DNA from: Epiperipatus broadwayi
Lineage: Eukaryota; Onychophora; Udeonychophora; Euonychophora; Peripatidae
DNA length: 64,000 nt
Assembly (NCBI GenBank): GCA_028023455.1
Contig: JAQFVV010012510.1
Location: 3,021,420-3,085,419 of the forward strand
Direction: 5' to 3'
Position numbers and translations under genes: made by a program. Positions within the stretch are counted from its first letter, which is position 1. Each line of letters opens with the position of its first letter. Positions 45,960-59,345 of this stretch are shown here, piece by piece. The notes beneath the pieces were generated by a model. That model did not search any database. It was not told where the DNA came from and saw only the letters and a program-made list of their open reading frames with translations.

Positions 45960-47640
45960 ATCATATTCACGCTTTATTTATTAATTAAATATCTTGTTAT
46001 AAAAATTTATCTACAAAAACAATTGAGTCTGTTAGAGTAGCAAAAAAAATTTGGTATAAAAAATTATGTTGCTTTTATTTAAACTTTTAAAATTACATCA
46101 CATCAAAGCAAACAGACATTTATCCTTCGTGCATGCAGTTAACAGAAACATATAACATTTGATTAAATCTAAAGTTCATCATGCTTATTTATAATTTCCT
46201 GCATGGTTTAAAGCTCTGTGTTGTGTAATAGAATAACAGATTCTGGAGTTCAAATCCATGGATCACAACTTCAGCTGTCACTTTTGCTGTTGAATTTTTT
46301 ATAAACTCCAAAACTATAGACCATTTCAATATTTTTTAATAACTCAGTGATGGTAGATTAAGAAAATGATACAAATTGCAAAAACTATCACCAATAATTA
46401 TACAATGTATGTTCTTTAGCTATAGTGTTACATTGTGTTTGAGTTCACTTGAAATCTCAGTATGCACACATAGCTTTTTAATTAAATATCTAGATATACA
46501 AATTTATCTACAAAAAAAATTATAACTCAAGCTGAGAGAAGAATAAATTTTTTATAAGAAGTGGAGTAGGGAATAAATCTAGTGCAATAGCATAGTGACT
46601 GCTTCAACATCTAAATTTTCTGGATTGATTCCCAACTAGTAAAGTAAAAAACTACTGTGTTCAATCAACTATTTGGGTGCTTAAACAGCACATAACTTCT
46701 CCCAAAAAACTGACCATATACTCATCTTTTTCCCTAGGCAATTTGCCATAGCAGTAGAGTAAAAAACTCAAGAACTAAATTTTCAGGATCAAACATCGAC
46801 TTGTCTCATGTTCAAACATTATATGATTTTCTAAGCAACTAACCATACCATAATAATTCTGAAAACATGAAACCAACATTCAAATAGTTATAAATTAGTG
46901 TAATTTTGTTCCTGAACTTGTTGTGGAAAACTGTCTTAAAAAATGGAGTAATTTTCATCATAAAAATGCCCCAGATTTATATTTTTTAAATGGTTTCTTG
47001 AGCAATGCTTCCAATAATATACTCAAACTAAAAACTAGTAAAAGTCCAAATGCAGATATTTTTAAATTTATATATGTGTTTACAATTTATCATATATACT
47101 GCTAAATATTTGTCAACCATCATTGCATGTTCAGAAACCACAGGTTCCTACCCTCCCTAAATCAGCAATAAGTGCTTGAAAAATTCAAGAATCTGTATTT
47201 TATAAATATTTTATGACTTTTATTCGATGATAAGCAGAGATTTTTTGCTCATTAATCTATTATGCAACCACTAACTTTTCAGAGTTTGTGTTCATAAAAA
47301 TCATATCATGCTTATGTGGTTATTGTATGTATATACACACAATGCCTAACACTTTAGGCTAGAAAACATTGTAATTTGGAAGTTGATATAAAAGTTAAGT
47401 AATATAAAATATTGTTGAATTTAGGATGTGTGATGAAACCAATAGGTTTACTATTCTTTTATATTACCTACAGAATAGAAGGTGGGGGAATAGTTATTAG
47501 TTCTGTGCAGTTTTGTACAGTGGTAGAGAAGCTGATTCGAAAACTAAAAATTCTTGGTTCGAAATCATTCTGTCATTTCTAATGGTGACCTTCCAACTGA
47601 TTAGCAATTTAATTACAAAATGTCAGATATTCAATATTAA
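45960..47640. repeat. Degenerate tRNA-like SINE cluster
   Basis: Four segments resemble decayed tRNA-derived units with a B-box-like core: GAGTTCAAATCC (46237), GGATTGATTCCC (46621), AGGATCAAACATC (46786) and TGGTTCGAAATC (47553, preceded by AGTGGTAGAGAAGC, an A-box-like sequence). An AT-rich body segment (TTATCTACAAAAA) recurs at 46008 and 46505, about 500 bp apart. I do not recognise the family. Confidence 0.45.
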
Positions 47641-47644
47641 ATAT

Positions 47645-48945
47645 TTTCTACACTTTCAGAGAATTTAGCTAAAAATTTTGTATCACTCTGATTTATACTA
47701 CATATAGCACTGCTAAAAATCTTCTATTGACGTTCAATTGTATTATTTTCGTTCTTCGAGATCTCCTGTAGATGAATCTTTCGATTATTTTATGATTACG
47801 CTGGAAAACATCTATAATTAATTTCAATTGATGACTTATAATTATTTTGCTTTGAACTATCTTTTTTTTTATTATTAAAAATTAAAATCTACAATATTAT
47901 TTAATATTCAGTTTTAATGAAGTTAGTCTTAAGTTTTCAGTGCTTGAAAAATACGACCTTCAAAATTATATACAATTTTATTTTTTAAGAAACCATTGTT
48001 TGATCTGACCTACTAACATAATTTTATCTTCAACTTTTTATCTAAACAAACTTGAATTAATGTAAACTCCAATCACAATGCTTGAAACATTCATTGTTCG
48101 ATCACTATATAATGTAAAAATCGGACCAATCACTTCGCAGCATTTTTAAAGTAAATATTTGGTTGAAAACATTTTTCAAAACGTTATGTTTTTGTAGGAT
48201 AATAGTTAAATGAATATTATAAAGTAAGTTACAAATGACACGCTTGATAAACAAACACCAATGTGCGTAGGAAAATATTTATTTTATTGAAACAATTCAT
48301 ATAAGACAAACTTATTATTTAGGAAATTGTAGGCGCTAAGAAAAGATAAAAAGAAGAGGGACAGCAATTTCAAATTACTATTTATGACAAACATTTTCTA
48401 AAGTTTGATCAACGCTTATTCCCAGAAGAATAGTGCAAATCTTTTAATTTACATTCACTTTTTAATTTGTAAGATTATAACAAAAAAATCCTGATGAAAT
48501 TATTTCACAATTACCACTTTGCTTCGTTGATTCCAAATGACTCCCCCCATCCACCGACCGATATAACTAAAATGATAAATCAAAACATGCCTACAGGAAT
48601 AAAGCAGTCAATTCTGCATATAATTATTGTATATTTTTAAATCAATATATACATACTTTAGTATGTTTATAAATCTATGCATATATATATTGATAAAACT
48701 CATATATGTAAGTAATAAAGAATTTGAAACGAAAAAAAATCAAAAAAAAAAAAAATCTAAATAAACACGATTGAAAATATAATAAAAGATATGAAAACAA
48801 AAATGATTAATTGTGGAGAATTAAAAAGAAGAAATGATCCTCCAACAAAAGAAAAAATTGGTTTAGTATATATCTGAGTATTGCCCTAATTATTCAATTA
48901 TCATTCTTTTTGTTACATGCCTATATTAGTTACATTTTTTTTCTT
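47645..48945. other. No gene recognised
   Basis: AT-rich sequence, no supported feature. Confidence 0.5.
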
Positions 48946-48951
48946 TTGTAA

Positions 48952-49026
48952 TTCTAGAGGATCCGACCACAGACTTTCAATCTCCGCCAGCCATCAACTC
49001 CATCTCATACAACCGATACACACGAC
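48952..49026 (-). mobile_element. HHR-tRNA repeat, tRNA-like end only
   Basis: On the minus strand: GGTTGTATGAGATGGAG, then AAAGTCTGTGGTCGGATCC. It matches the 3' part of the family. The ribozyme and body are absent. Confidence 0.65.
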
Positions 49027-49295
49027 CCCAATTTTTCAATTTAGAAATGCTAGTTAGGATTTGGAGTAATTTACTTTTTTAAAACCCTTTTTGTTATTTT
49101 TAATAATATATTTTGGACTTTTATAATTTTTGTTTTGGAATGTCTGTCCGTGTATAATATATGAATAAATGAAGATCGTCCCTAGAAAATCTACGAAGAG
49201 GTCGTTCCAATGGAAAATTTAATAAAATTTGTATGCAAATTAAAGCCATTTACATACAAATTAGCAGAATATAAATTAAAAACCCACGCAGTCAA

Positions 49296-49922
<627 letters not shown>

Positions 49923-49924
49923 AA

Positions 49925-51450
49925 AGAAGTATTTGTGTCGCTTAGAATAGTTACCGAAAAAAGGATCCTTAACAGAAGTTAACAAAACCGTGACAAGATA
50001 TAACAGAATAATAGTTAAGTAAATAATGAATTGTATATGGTAAGAAGGCACTTAAAGTCAAGGATTTTATTTGTATATTGAGTATATATATATTGTCCGT
50101 TAAAGATTCTGAGTATATATATTGTCCGTTAAAGACATGTAAATTGCTGGACATTAGTTATTAAAAGGACTACCGTATATGTATTTGCTAATATACATGT
50201 GTGTATGTGCACGAGACTTTTAAATTGAAAAATAAGGAAATTGAGTGGTGATTCCTCGTGTGAATAATATATTTCCACTCAAGCATAAATTGTCGCTTAT
50301 TTGATTATATTTTTATATCATTATTATTATTGTTAAATAAATATTGTTTTATATAAATTTCTATGTATATTATTATTACTGCATGACTGATCTTAGAGGC
50401 TCTCAGGACATAGCATGTTTTATTTCAGATTTTAAAACCTTCCTTAAATCAAAATTAGTAGGATTTGATTAAAAGCTTTTCATTTTGAACATAAAAATGT
50501 ATATTTTTAAATATAAATTTAAATCGAACAGTTTATACTTCATTCCATAAAACTGCAAAGCTCTATGTAATATTAAAAATGGAAATGATGAAAGCCCTTA
50601 TGGGATATCTGGAGAAATTTTGATATGTGATGGGAATGAGATTCACTGCAAATTATTTAATTTTTTAAGAATCCATAAAGTTGTTCATATGATCTTAAGA
50701 ATAATTCTATTGTTTTAATGTATAAAAATAAAGATATCAGAAAAAAATGCACTAATTTCCATTGACTATTATTATTATGAATAGCAAACGTAATTGTAAG
50801 AATTTTATTAAGTAAATTGCTTCCAATCATAGGCATGGTTAGTAGAGACTCAAAATGATATAGAAAGTCAAAAATCATTGTACAAATATAAGAATGATTA
50901 ATAGACTAATTGTGATTTTAAAGAATCAAGAGCACTAGAAATATATTGGGCACTTCTCTGTCCCAAAAATAATGTGAAAAAGATGGGGGGGGGCAAAATT
51001 AAGGTTTATATATTCTCTACATAAATTGTGGCAATGTTTGAATTTAGCAGATTATTTTCATATCATACAGTTTCCATGACGATATAAAAAGAAAGCACTA
51101 GAAATTAAAACTGAATTAAACTGAGAAACTAAGGACTGTACTAGCTTTAATGACAGTGGTCTTTGGGACAATTTAAAGATGACACCATGAAGTAATCATC
51201 ACAATGGGGTATACATTTGATGGTAGTATTTTAATTTGAATTTAGCAAAAATTAAGAACTGTATCTTCTTTGCTTGTAAAGTTACAGTTATTTATGTTTG
51301 CATTATTCTAGTCAATTCTGAACAGAATATTTTAAATATAACTTATAAATACTGTGATTAATAATTAAAAATCAAAACTCCAACTTGTCTGCTAAGTGTT
51401 AAAGTTTTTTTCAGTAAAATTATAGTTTGGATGGTATATGAAAACTTAAA
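49925..51450. other. Small tandem duplication, otherwise no gene
   Basis: TTGTCCGTTAAAGA with its TATATA-rich lead occurs twice at about 50079-50134. Otherwise AT-rich with no supported gene. Confidence 0.5.
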
Positions 51451-51453
51451 AAT

Positions 51454-51642
51454 ATGAATCAATTTAAATGCCTTAGTGGTTTTTTAAATAAGAAAATGGA
51501 CTTGGATTTTAAGTTGCAACACAGACTTAAATGTACTATTGCTGTTTTTAACAAAGTTAAAATACAGAATAATTATCATATGAGTCTAACTACTTCAACT
51601 AGATATACCATACGTATCTGGATATATTTAAGGAAAGATTAA
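51454..51642 (+). pseudogene. LINE RT-like fragment, downstream of palm
   Basis: The 62-codon frame reads FKCLSGFLNKKMD, then HRLKCTIAVFNKVK, then MSLTTSTRYTIRIWIYL. This resembles the segment after the RT palm in many animal LINEs (FKYLGS.I ... RI..A..AF.KLK ... ISL.TK.R). It is short and diverged, with no flanking coding sequence recognised. Confidence 0.6.
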
Positions 51643-51649
51643 AAGATCA

Positions 51650-52195
51650 ATCAGTGTGTTTTTGACTAGTGGATGAGTTAATAAGAATATGTGGTATTTA
51701 ACTTGTATTGAGAATGTGAAGTGAATAAATATTTGATAATGAAATCAGACACAGTTTCAGGAAAAAGATAAATTCTATTTATATTGTAAGGGTTATCTCA
51801 AAGACCTTCTAAATAAGTTTAACACTAATTGCTTGCACTAGTAGAATTTGGGTGAGAATGGAATACAGGGGAGAAATGCAATTAGCAAAGTTATTGACAT
51901 TTCTGCAGAAATTAAAAGGATCATTACAAAATATCAAATAGACTAAATGGTGTGTGTTATGCACAATCTATTAATAATATTTGCATTGGACTCATTTATG
52001 AATGGCTGCTAATAATAATAAAAGCCTGAATCTCATGGATCAGAGATTGTATGCTGGTTACTTAAGCCAAATAACATTTGATCTTAGTTATAATTAAATA
52101 TAATTATTTTTATAGCAATTATTGTTTTTTAATGGATATTAAAATAGTTTGTACACTGATTTTCATTAGGAAATTTTTTTTATAAAAATTAACAA
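51650..52195. other. No gene recognised
   Basis: AT-rich sequence, no supported feature. Confidence 0.5.
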
Positions 52196-52199
52196 TTTG

Positions 52200-52800
52200 T
52201 GCTATAATATGTGTTCTTAGCAGTAGTAAATTCTCCATGCAGTAGTGCTACCTACTTAGTAATCAATGGCGACAAGTGCCTACTCATGCAATAACCCCAG
52301 AATTTCTATTTTGTGGCTTTCATCAGTGAGGAGCCTTGGATTTGGGATCACTACACCTAGATCTTAGAATCAAATGCAACCCTTCAGCATTTAGTTAACT
52401 ATAAAGCTTACCCTAAGATAAAATGACAATAATGTTTTCAATCCAAGGTCATTTGCATATATAACCATATAGATCTAAACTCAGTTTGATGTCTATACAT
52501 TTGGATGCCTTTTCAAAAATCACAATCATCATTATCCCATGGCAGGATAGGTATAAAACCATTAAAAAATCATATGGTCACCCTTTCATATGCTTACAAA
52601 GGTTGTTAATAATATTGCTCTCAAATTCAAGGCACTCACTGATGAAAGCCACCAGATAGGAATTTTATGCAAAGACTTTCTTGCATCCAGTGATTACTAA
52701 GGTTTGCACTTGGTAGCCCTACTACTACTATTATTAACAATCTGTGTAAGCATATGAAATGGTGATCATGTGATCACGTGTTTCAATCACTTTTAAACAA
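52200..52800. mobile_element. Penelope-type family C, decayed head-to-head pair
   Basis: The minus copy (about 52205-52350) has CUGAUGA at 52320-52326 and GAAA, but stem II is broken and stem III is lost. The plus copy (about 52625-52790) has CUGAUGA at 52639-52645 with GGAA in place of GAAA. Both share the family sequence seen at 4660-4890, including GTAGGCACTTG/TGAGTAGGCAC and the tail GGTGATCATGTGATC. Older than the 4.7-kb copy, judged by decay. Confidence 0.75.
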
Positions 52801-53150
52801 GTATGACCTTTCTAATTCCAGATTAAAAAAGAAAGGAAAAAACAATAAAACATTAGAGATGAGTTTTTAAAGATGGCAAAGTACAATCTATCAACCACTA
52901 GTTCACATATATATGAATTTCTTTCTTTAATCTATTTGTTATTGCCATTAACTTCTGCAAGCAGATTTACTTTTATGTATTTTATGATCATAATATATTT
53001 CCAATAGAAAGTAATCAAAATATTCTTTACATATGTTTGAAATGTTATCATTACATAAAAGAGTGCCATTCTTGATTTAATAAAATAGTAATGTTTTTTC
53101 ATATCCATATATTACATTCAGGACTTCAAAAAGATATCTAAATTGTCTAC

Positions 53151-53312
53151 TATTAGCAAGTGATCATATTTACTTAGCAGTCTTAATCCACCAATCACCA
53201 ATCATTTTAGGCCTTCTTGTCAATTGTTAATTATTAGCAAGTGATCATATTTACTTAGCAGTCTTAATCCACCAATCACCAATCATTTTAGGCCTTCTTG
53301 TCAATTGTTAAT
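53151..53312. repeat. Perfect 81-bp tandem duplication
   Basis: Units 53151-53231 and 53232-53312 both begin TATTAGCAAGTGATCATAT and appear identical throughout. This is either very recent or an assembly duplication. Confidence 0.9.
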
Positions 53313-53314
53313 TG

Positions 53315-55050
53315 TTTGCCTTTAAATATTTATATTATTTACAAATCTCTGCATTTAATTTATTACTCTGCGAAGCAGAACATCCACATGATTTTTATTT
53401 AAATTAAGTCACTAATAATAAAATTATTGTGAGAGAATAAATCAAGATTTGTTTTAGCGAACCCAAAATTAAATTGACTTGCATTTTTACGTCATTAAGA
53501 CGACCATGACAAAATTCCAAATTGTTGATATTCATGTTTAATAGCTGTTAAAATTTAAACGGATTTTAAGTATTAGCAAATCTCACATTTTATATGATAG
53601 GATTGAAATATACAAATTTTGAATGTAACTTCCATTTTACATTGGAGCATACTACTTTATATTCCATCCAGCAATCTGGATTATAATTGCTTCTGTTAAA
53701 TAAACTTTTTTACACTTTGATTACTTATTATAAAGTAATTAATCTAATAGATGTCATTGTTTTGAGCTTGTATATATCCAAGCTTTTATACCGATTTATT
53801 TTGCCGGAATCAAATGATACATCCATGTATTGTATAAAAATTTAATAAAAGATTATTTTAATTTTACACCAACCGTAGGCCAGCGTTTGTTATTTCTATT
53901 AGCACTAAATTTTTTAAGAATAATACCATCCAACATAGAATAAATTTTATTTTATCCTGAACTCTACAAATCTAATGTTGCAGCATAAACCAAGTTTTAA
54001 TATTGATGCATCTAGGAATTACAAGCATAAAAATAGAGTAAATTCAATAATATGAAATCTACTTTCGTTCAAAAATCTACTCTTCCATAAAAATTTATAA
54101 CCTAGCATTTATTCAATCTTAAGTCTTAAAAATTATTTAGCTACAAATGATATCTATTGCTCAAGTCTTAAAGAATTTATTTCATACAAAGTTTACACAT
54201 TCGATTTACCTAAATTTACAAAAAAAAAAAAATTAAACTTAAAATTTTTCCTTTATTAATACTATTTTCTTTATTATTTCTATTAACATTTCTGATTTTT
54301 CAATTATTTATACTACTTGAAGATCTAGCCATATTGTGCAATATAGATCATTTTCAGACCCCTTTTGGTAATTTTTTTCCACTATCATGGAGTAGGTAGG
54401 AGACTTTTAATAGAATTGCCTAAACTACAATTTTTTCCCCAAGCAAAACTCCTGTCCAAATCATATTCTAGTTTACCAAATCTGCTCCTATTTCCATTCA
54501 CTGTTTTTTCAGCTGCAGAGATTTTGTGTGGAGAAGGGGGGGGGTAGAAATTATTGGAATCAGAACTGAGGTGTTTGTATAATTAAATACACATGGTCAC
54601 ATTGTTGCAGTTAATGCAATGACCAGTGGTATGGGTAATTAATGATAACTGAACCTACATCAGCAAGGCAAAAGAATGCAGTGAGAAGATAGAGAAGGCA
54701 GCTTGTATTGAAATAAGTAATAGACTTTAATAAAGTGACACTTTATTCTACAAGGCAATGGTAACATCTCTTGGTTGACAGCATTCATTGATTTTTTTTT
54801 GCGGGTTATCTTGATATCTGAAACTCATTCTACTATTATTATCTATGAATTAGCCTGAGTGCAGTGTTTCTCTTTCTCTATTTCTCTCCTACTCCCTAGC
54901 TATCTCTCTCACTCCCCACTCATTTCCTTTCTCTCTCTCTTTTTCTCTGTTTTCTTTTAATTAAAAATAAAAATCATATAGAACTAAATATAGTTTTTGA
55001 AATAAAATTTTTAAGAACTAATTAATATATATCTGTAATAGACAACAAAA
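53315..55050. other. No gene recognised
   Basis: AT-rich sequence, with a CT-rich stretch at 54870-54950 and a G-run at 54534. No supported gene. Confidence 0.5.
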
Positions 55051-55059
55051 AGAACCATA

Positions 55060-55500
55060 AAAATGCAATTATTGATACTGTAGTGTATCCATACATACCA
55101 AAAAATAGCAGGCAAATTAAAGAAAATCTGTAATCAATATAACAACAAAATAGTTTTCCAGAACAATACCATTCTATGAGGAATTCTAACATCTACAAAG
55201 TCTAAACTTAAAATGTGACAAAGGAAATACTGCATCTATGAAATACCATGGGAATGTGAAAAGATGTGTATTGATGAGACCACTTGCCCCATTAAAAAAT
55301 GATTACAAGAGCACAAACTGATGATTAGAAAAGAGAAAATAGATATGTCTAAGATAGTATACTATGTATGTACCAGTAAACATATGTTCAATTGGGAAAA
55401 TAGCAAAATATTGGATAGAGAAAAAGGTATAAAGAAGAAAATTTAAAGAAGTTGCTCGATGATAATAATCCCATAAGTTAACCTATTGTATATATAATAT
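55060..55500 (+). pseudogene. Penelope-like GIY-YIG remnant
   Basis: From 55234 the plus frame reads IYEIPWECEKMCIDETTCPI, then after one stop LQEHKLMIRKEKID, then SKHMFNWENSKILDREKGIK. IYEIP is the GIY equivalent, and LQEH supplies the conserved His. The stretch H-x-F-x-W-x-x-x-x-I-L-D-R-E-K is characteristic of the end of PLE endonucleases and contains the conserved Glu. Upstream (55082-55130) VYPYIPKNSRQIKE resembles the linker before GIY-YIG. Several stops show it is dead. It differs from the 34-36 kb PLE, so it is another lineage. Confidence 0.8.
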
Positions 55501-55504
55501 CTGA

Positions 55505-56100
55505 AAACCAGTAGTTAACTTTGCTTTTAGAAAAAAGTGGACAAATTAGGAGGAACTGCATAGATAAGTATATAACATATCTACTGACTGTTGCCTTTGG
55601 TAGGATGACTCAATATGTTAATGTATTACCTTAAAATTCAATATTTAAGAATATAATGATCCATATTTGATTCTCATGTTAGTACTATCACTGATCAAGC
55701 CAGGCCAACAGCACCCAAAGAACAGAGGAGATATACTAAGCTGTATGCTATTACTAACAGTTAAATTTTTCTAAAGACATTCTCTACTTAATATTAAATG
55801 TTGGAAATAGTCCAACATATAAATACAATTAATAGAATATCAGCTTGTCAGTCTAGAAGAGAAACAGAGAGCTTTCTGAATAAATCACCTAGTCATAGAC
55901 AAATTCAGTACAAAAATAAAAGCTGCCCAAAATTGCTTTACCATATAGTAAAAGTTCATTTTGTTAATGCTATTCTAGGTAGTATAATTGCTTACTCTAA
56001 TCCATGGATGCATCTTTTAAGAAATAATGTTAAAAATATCATGATCACAATAAAATCATACATCTGAGGAATTTCACATCTATCAATTACAAGTGCTTAT
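55505..56100. other. Unrecognised 89-codon ORF
   Basis: The plus frame 55798-56067 is free of low-complexity sequence, but I see no domain. It lies between a PLE remnant and a minisatellite and may be transposon-derived. Confidence 0.35.
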
Positions 56101-56112
56101 TTTCTATTTGCA

Positions 56113-56700
56113 AAGGTGGTCTTAATCTAATATGTCCTCAATCATTTGTATCCTATATCAGAACTAAGATGTGCATCGCAACCACAGTTAATCCAATCCT
56201 TAAAGGTCTTAATCTAATATGTTCTCAATCATTTGTATCCTATATCAGAACTAAGATGTGCATCGCAACCACAGTTAATCCAATCCTCAAAGGTCTTAAT
56301 CTAATATGTTCTCGATCATTTGTATCCTATATCAGAACTAAGATGTGCATCGCAACCACAGTTAATCCAATCCTCAAAAGTCTTAATCTAATATGTTCTC
56401 AATTATTTGTATCCTATATCAGAACTAAGATGTGCATTGCAACCACAGTTAATCCAATCCTCAAAGGTCTTAATCTAATATGTTCTCAATCATTTGTATC
56501 CTATATCAGAACTAAGATGTGCATCGCAACCACAGTTAATCCAATCCTCAAAGTCACTCCTCAACTAAGATGTGCATCACAACCACAGTTAATCCAATCC
56601 TCAAAGGTCTTAATCTAATATGTTCACAATCATTTGTATCCTATATCAGAATTAAGATGTGCATCGCAACCACAGTTAATCCAATCCTCAAAGTCACTCC
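56113..56700 (+). repeat. 87-bp minisatellite
   Basis: About six units contain AAGATGTGCATCGCAACCAC and GTCTTAATCTAATATGTTCT. Because 87 is divisible by three, a frame stays open and would encode a 29-residue repeat beginning MCIATTVNPILKGLNLICS. Two units are shortened and joined through AAAGTCACTCCTC. Changes between units include frame-neutral and amino-acid changes alike, so I treat this as non-coding. Confidence 0.9.
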
Positions 56701-56704
56701 TCCA

Positions 56705-57095
56705 CCTATAATATTGCTTGCTCAACTTTCATATGCAAGTTGTTTTTTTAATACAGACCTCGTTATTGAGCATGCTGATCTGTTGGACAATTATAACAAC
56801 AAATCTTTAATTGAAATTTTATTTAAAGATCTGAAAAAATTATATATCTTAAGAAACATCTATGGTCAACCCTACTAATTGCCAAAACTTTAATCAGATT
56901 CCAAAATAGGTAAATTTCTCAATCGTGGCTAAAACCTTTGCTTAACTTATTACTTAACACAATTTCTACAAATACTTTCCTCATTAATCATTTTAAATTA
57001 AGTCTGGACCCCACATGTATCTTAAGTAATAGTCATCTAGAAGAGATGATACACATTTTTGAAACATGTTCATACTTCTCATCTTTACGATACTT
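56705..57095. other. No gene recognised
   Basis: Short ORFs only. Confidence 0.45.
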
Positions 57096-57099
57096 CATA

Positions 57100-57548
57100 T
57101 TTAAATTAATAAACTGTGCAGGCTTACACACATCTGCATATATAATATAATATATAAGGGACTCTAACTCAGACTTCACATGACCCTCAACTTTTTATGC
57201 CATCTCATATTGCAGACCCACTTGATCACACACATGTTGAAAAGATAAATAATCACAAATATATGTATTTCATGCTAAACCAGAACTCATCAGTTGGTCC
57301 AGATTACTATCTCCACACATATAAACAATCAGTGCTCAGCTTTATATTAAGATAACCAATCCTCATACTTAAATGGTCAGGCTTCAAACTACACCAACCC
57401 ACAACTCTTCAGCCATCCATTTCATTGAAAATCTGATGATGGAATGTTCAAAGCCCCTGTAGGTGTCAGTCATTCTGATCCCTCATGTACCAGCAAATAA
57501 TCTATTTTATATACATATGTGAGGGATGGCAGACCTTTTACACAATGT

Positions 57549-57581
<33 letters not shown>

Positions 57582-57586
57582 GTATA

Positions 57587-57605
<19 letters not shown>
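57100..57605 (-). mobile_element. HHR-tRNA repeat, minus unit 1 of tandem
   Basis: On the minus strand: head AAAAGGTCTGCCATCCCTC (near 57520), body, a ribozyme-like region (CUGAUGA at 57287-57293), a tRNA-like part, and an extension near 57120-57150. Stem II carries a U-C mismatch and stem I is weakened, so it is probably inactive. A (TA)n tract (57549-57625) separates it from the next unit. Confidence 0.85.
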
Positions 57606-57628
<23 letters not shown>

Positions 57629-58135
57629 TAATACACTGTAGAGGCTTACACACATCTGCACATATAATATATAAGGAACTTGAACTCAGACTTTCACATG
57701 GCCCTCAACTCTCCATGTCATCTCATATTGCTGACCCACCTAATCACACACATGTTGAAAGGATAAATAATCACCAATATATGCATTTTGTGCTAAACCA
57801 ACACTCATCAGTTGGTCCAGATTACCATCTCCACACATATAAACAATCAATGCTCAGCTTTATATTAAGATAGCCAATCTTCATACTTTAATGGACAGGC
57901 TTCAAACTACTCCAACCCACAATTCTTCAGCTGTCCATTTTATTAAAAATCTGATACTGGAAGGTTCAAAGACCCCATAAGTGCCAAGGCTGTCATCTTA
58001 CCGATGTTGACATGGTTGTCATCCTACTGCTGTTGATGTTAGTCATTCTGACCCCTCATATATCAGAGAATAATCCATTTTACATACATATGTGAGGGAT
58101 GGGCAGACCTTTAACATACTGTGTTTCAATATGTC
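57606..58135 (-). mobile_element. HHR-tRNA repeat, minus unit 2 of tandem
   Basis: Same orientation as unit 1, with 518 bp between the two CUGAUGA motifs (57287 and 57805). Stem I, stem II (GUGUU/AGCAC) and stem III are well kept, but GAAA reads AAAA, which removes the essential G12. The unit includes the full body to GTTAAAGGTCTGCCCATCCC at its head. Confidence 0.88.
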
Positions 58136-58600
58136 TGTAAAGTGTATTAATTTACATATTGAAATACAGTGTATTAAAGGTCTGCCCATCCCTCCCATAT
58201 GTATGTAAAATGGATTATTCTCTGGTACATGAGGGATCAGAATGACTTACGGCAACGTGGGTAGGGTGACAACCTTGGTACTAATAGGGGCTTTAAATGT
58301 TCCATCATCAGATTTTTAATGAAATGAATAGCTGAAGAGTTGTGGGTTGGAGTAGTTTGAAGCCTGTCCATTAAAGTATGAAGATTGGCTATCTTAATAT
58401 AAAGCTAAGCACTGATTGTATATATGTGTGGAGATGATAATCTGGATCAAATGATGAGTGCTGGTTTAGCATGAAATATGTATATTGGTGATTATTTATC
58501 TTTTCAACATGTGCGTGCTCAGATGAGTTAGCAATATGAGATGGCATGGAGAGTTGAGGGTCGTGTGAAGGTCTGAGTTCAAGTCCTTTACATGTTATAC
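58136..58600 (+). mobile_element. HHR-tRNA repeat, plus unit, near full-length
   Basis: Mirror partner of minus unit 2. The palindrome centre is near 58135, where TTTACATATTGAAATACAGTG meets its inverse. The arms are about 450 bp and roughly 85-90% alike by eye. Order: head, body, GCACTGATTGTATATATG, a ribozyme-like region (AUGAUGA at 58451-58457 instead of CUGAUGA; GAAA kept), and a tRNA-like part with GAGTTCAAGTCC near 58577. Confidence 0.88.
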
Positions 58601-58604
58601 TTCA

Positions 58605-59270
58605 TATTCTACAAGCAAATAATTAATCTAAAAGAATTGCTTGAAAAAAATATTAAAAGTTTTAATCGATATAATGCCATAGTAATTTTATTCACACTAT
58701 TAGAACCATGTGCTCACTGTTCTATAATTTTCGACAACAAAAAATATAATGTTCTAAAAAAATAATAATAATAAAGAGTGGAATAATGTGTATTTATATG
58801 CTCTAAAATATATACCCAGAAATACTATGAGAAAAATTTGGCAGAACAACATTTTTTTTAATTGTTCATTATTTTAAAATGATATAAATTATACTTTAAA
58901 ACTGAATCGTTATATTTGCCTTCAGATGCTAGTCATAATAATTATATTTTATAAGCCGAACACCTTATGTTACATAAAAAAAATCCCGTACCTATGTTAA
59001 TACTTGTACATAATTTGTATTTAATTTTGTTTTATTTTTTAAAAAAATATTAATTAATAAATAACAAGAAATGGTGTAATTTGATTATTAGGGTATTCAA
59101 GACTATATTTTTTTTTAAAAATACCTAAAAATCTATATCTTAATTTTGATATTTAAAATTTGCTCCAAAATATTGAAATGTAATATTTCAAGATAAATAA
59201 AGGATAATAATCGAATAACTTTTATTTCTTGGAATTTTCATAAAACTTCGATCAAATACTGAAAATGATA
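58605..59270. other. No gene recognised
   Basis: AT-rich sequence, no supported feature. Confidence 0.5.
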
Positions 59271-59277
59271 TAATTGG

Positions 59278-59345
59278 GCAAGAGCCATGGACCTTCGGTT
59301 CCATAATGTGTTATTCTACCCTTGCGCTAAACCACACGGGGCAAG
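59278..59345 (-). repeat. tRNA-like segment
   Basis: On the minus strand: GTGTGGTTTAGCGCAAGGG (A-box-like), then GAAGGTCCATGGCTC (a weak B-box). It is GC-richer than its surroundings. A complete cloverleaf does not form, so it is a SINE head or tRNA relic rather than a working gene. Confidence 0.45.
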
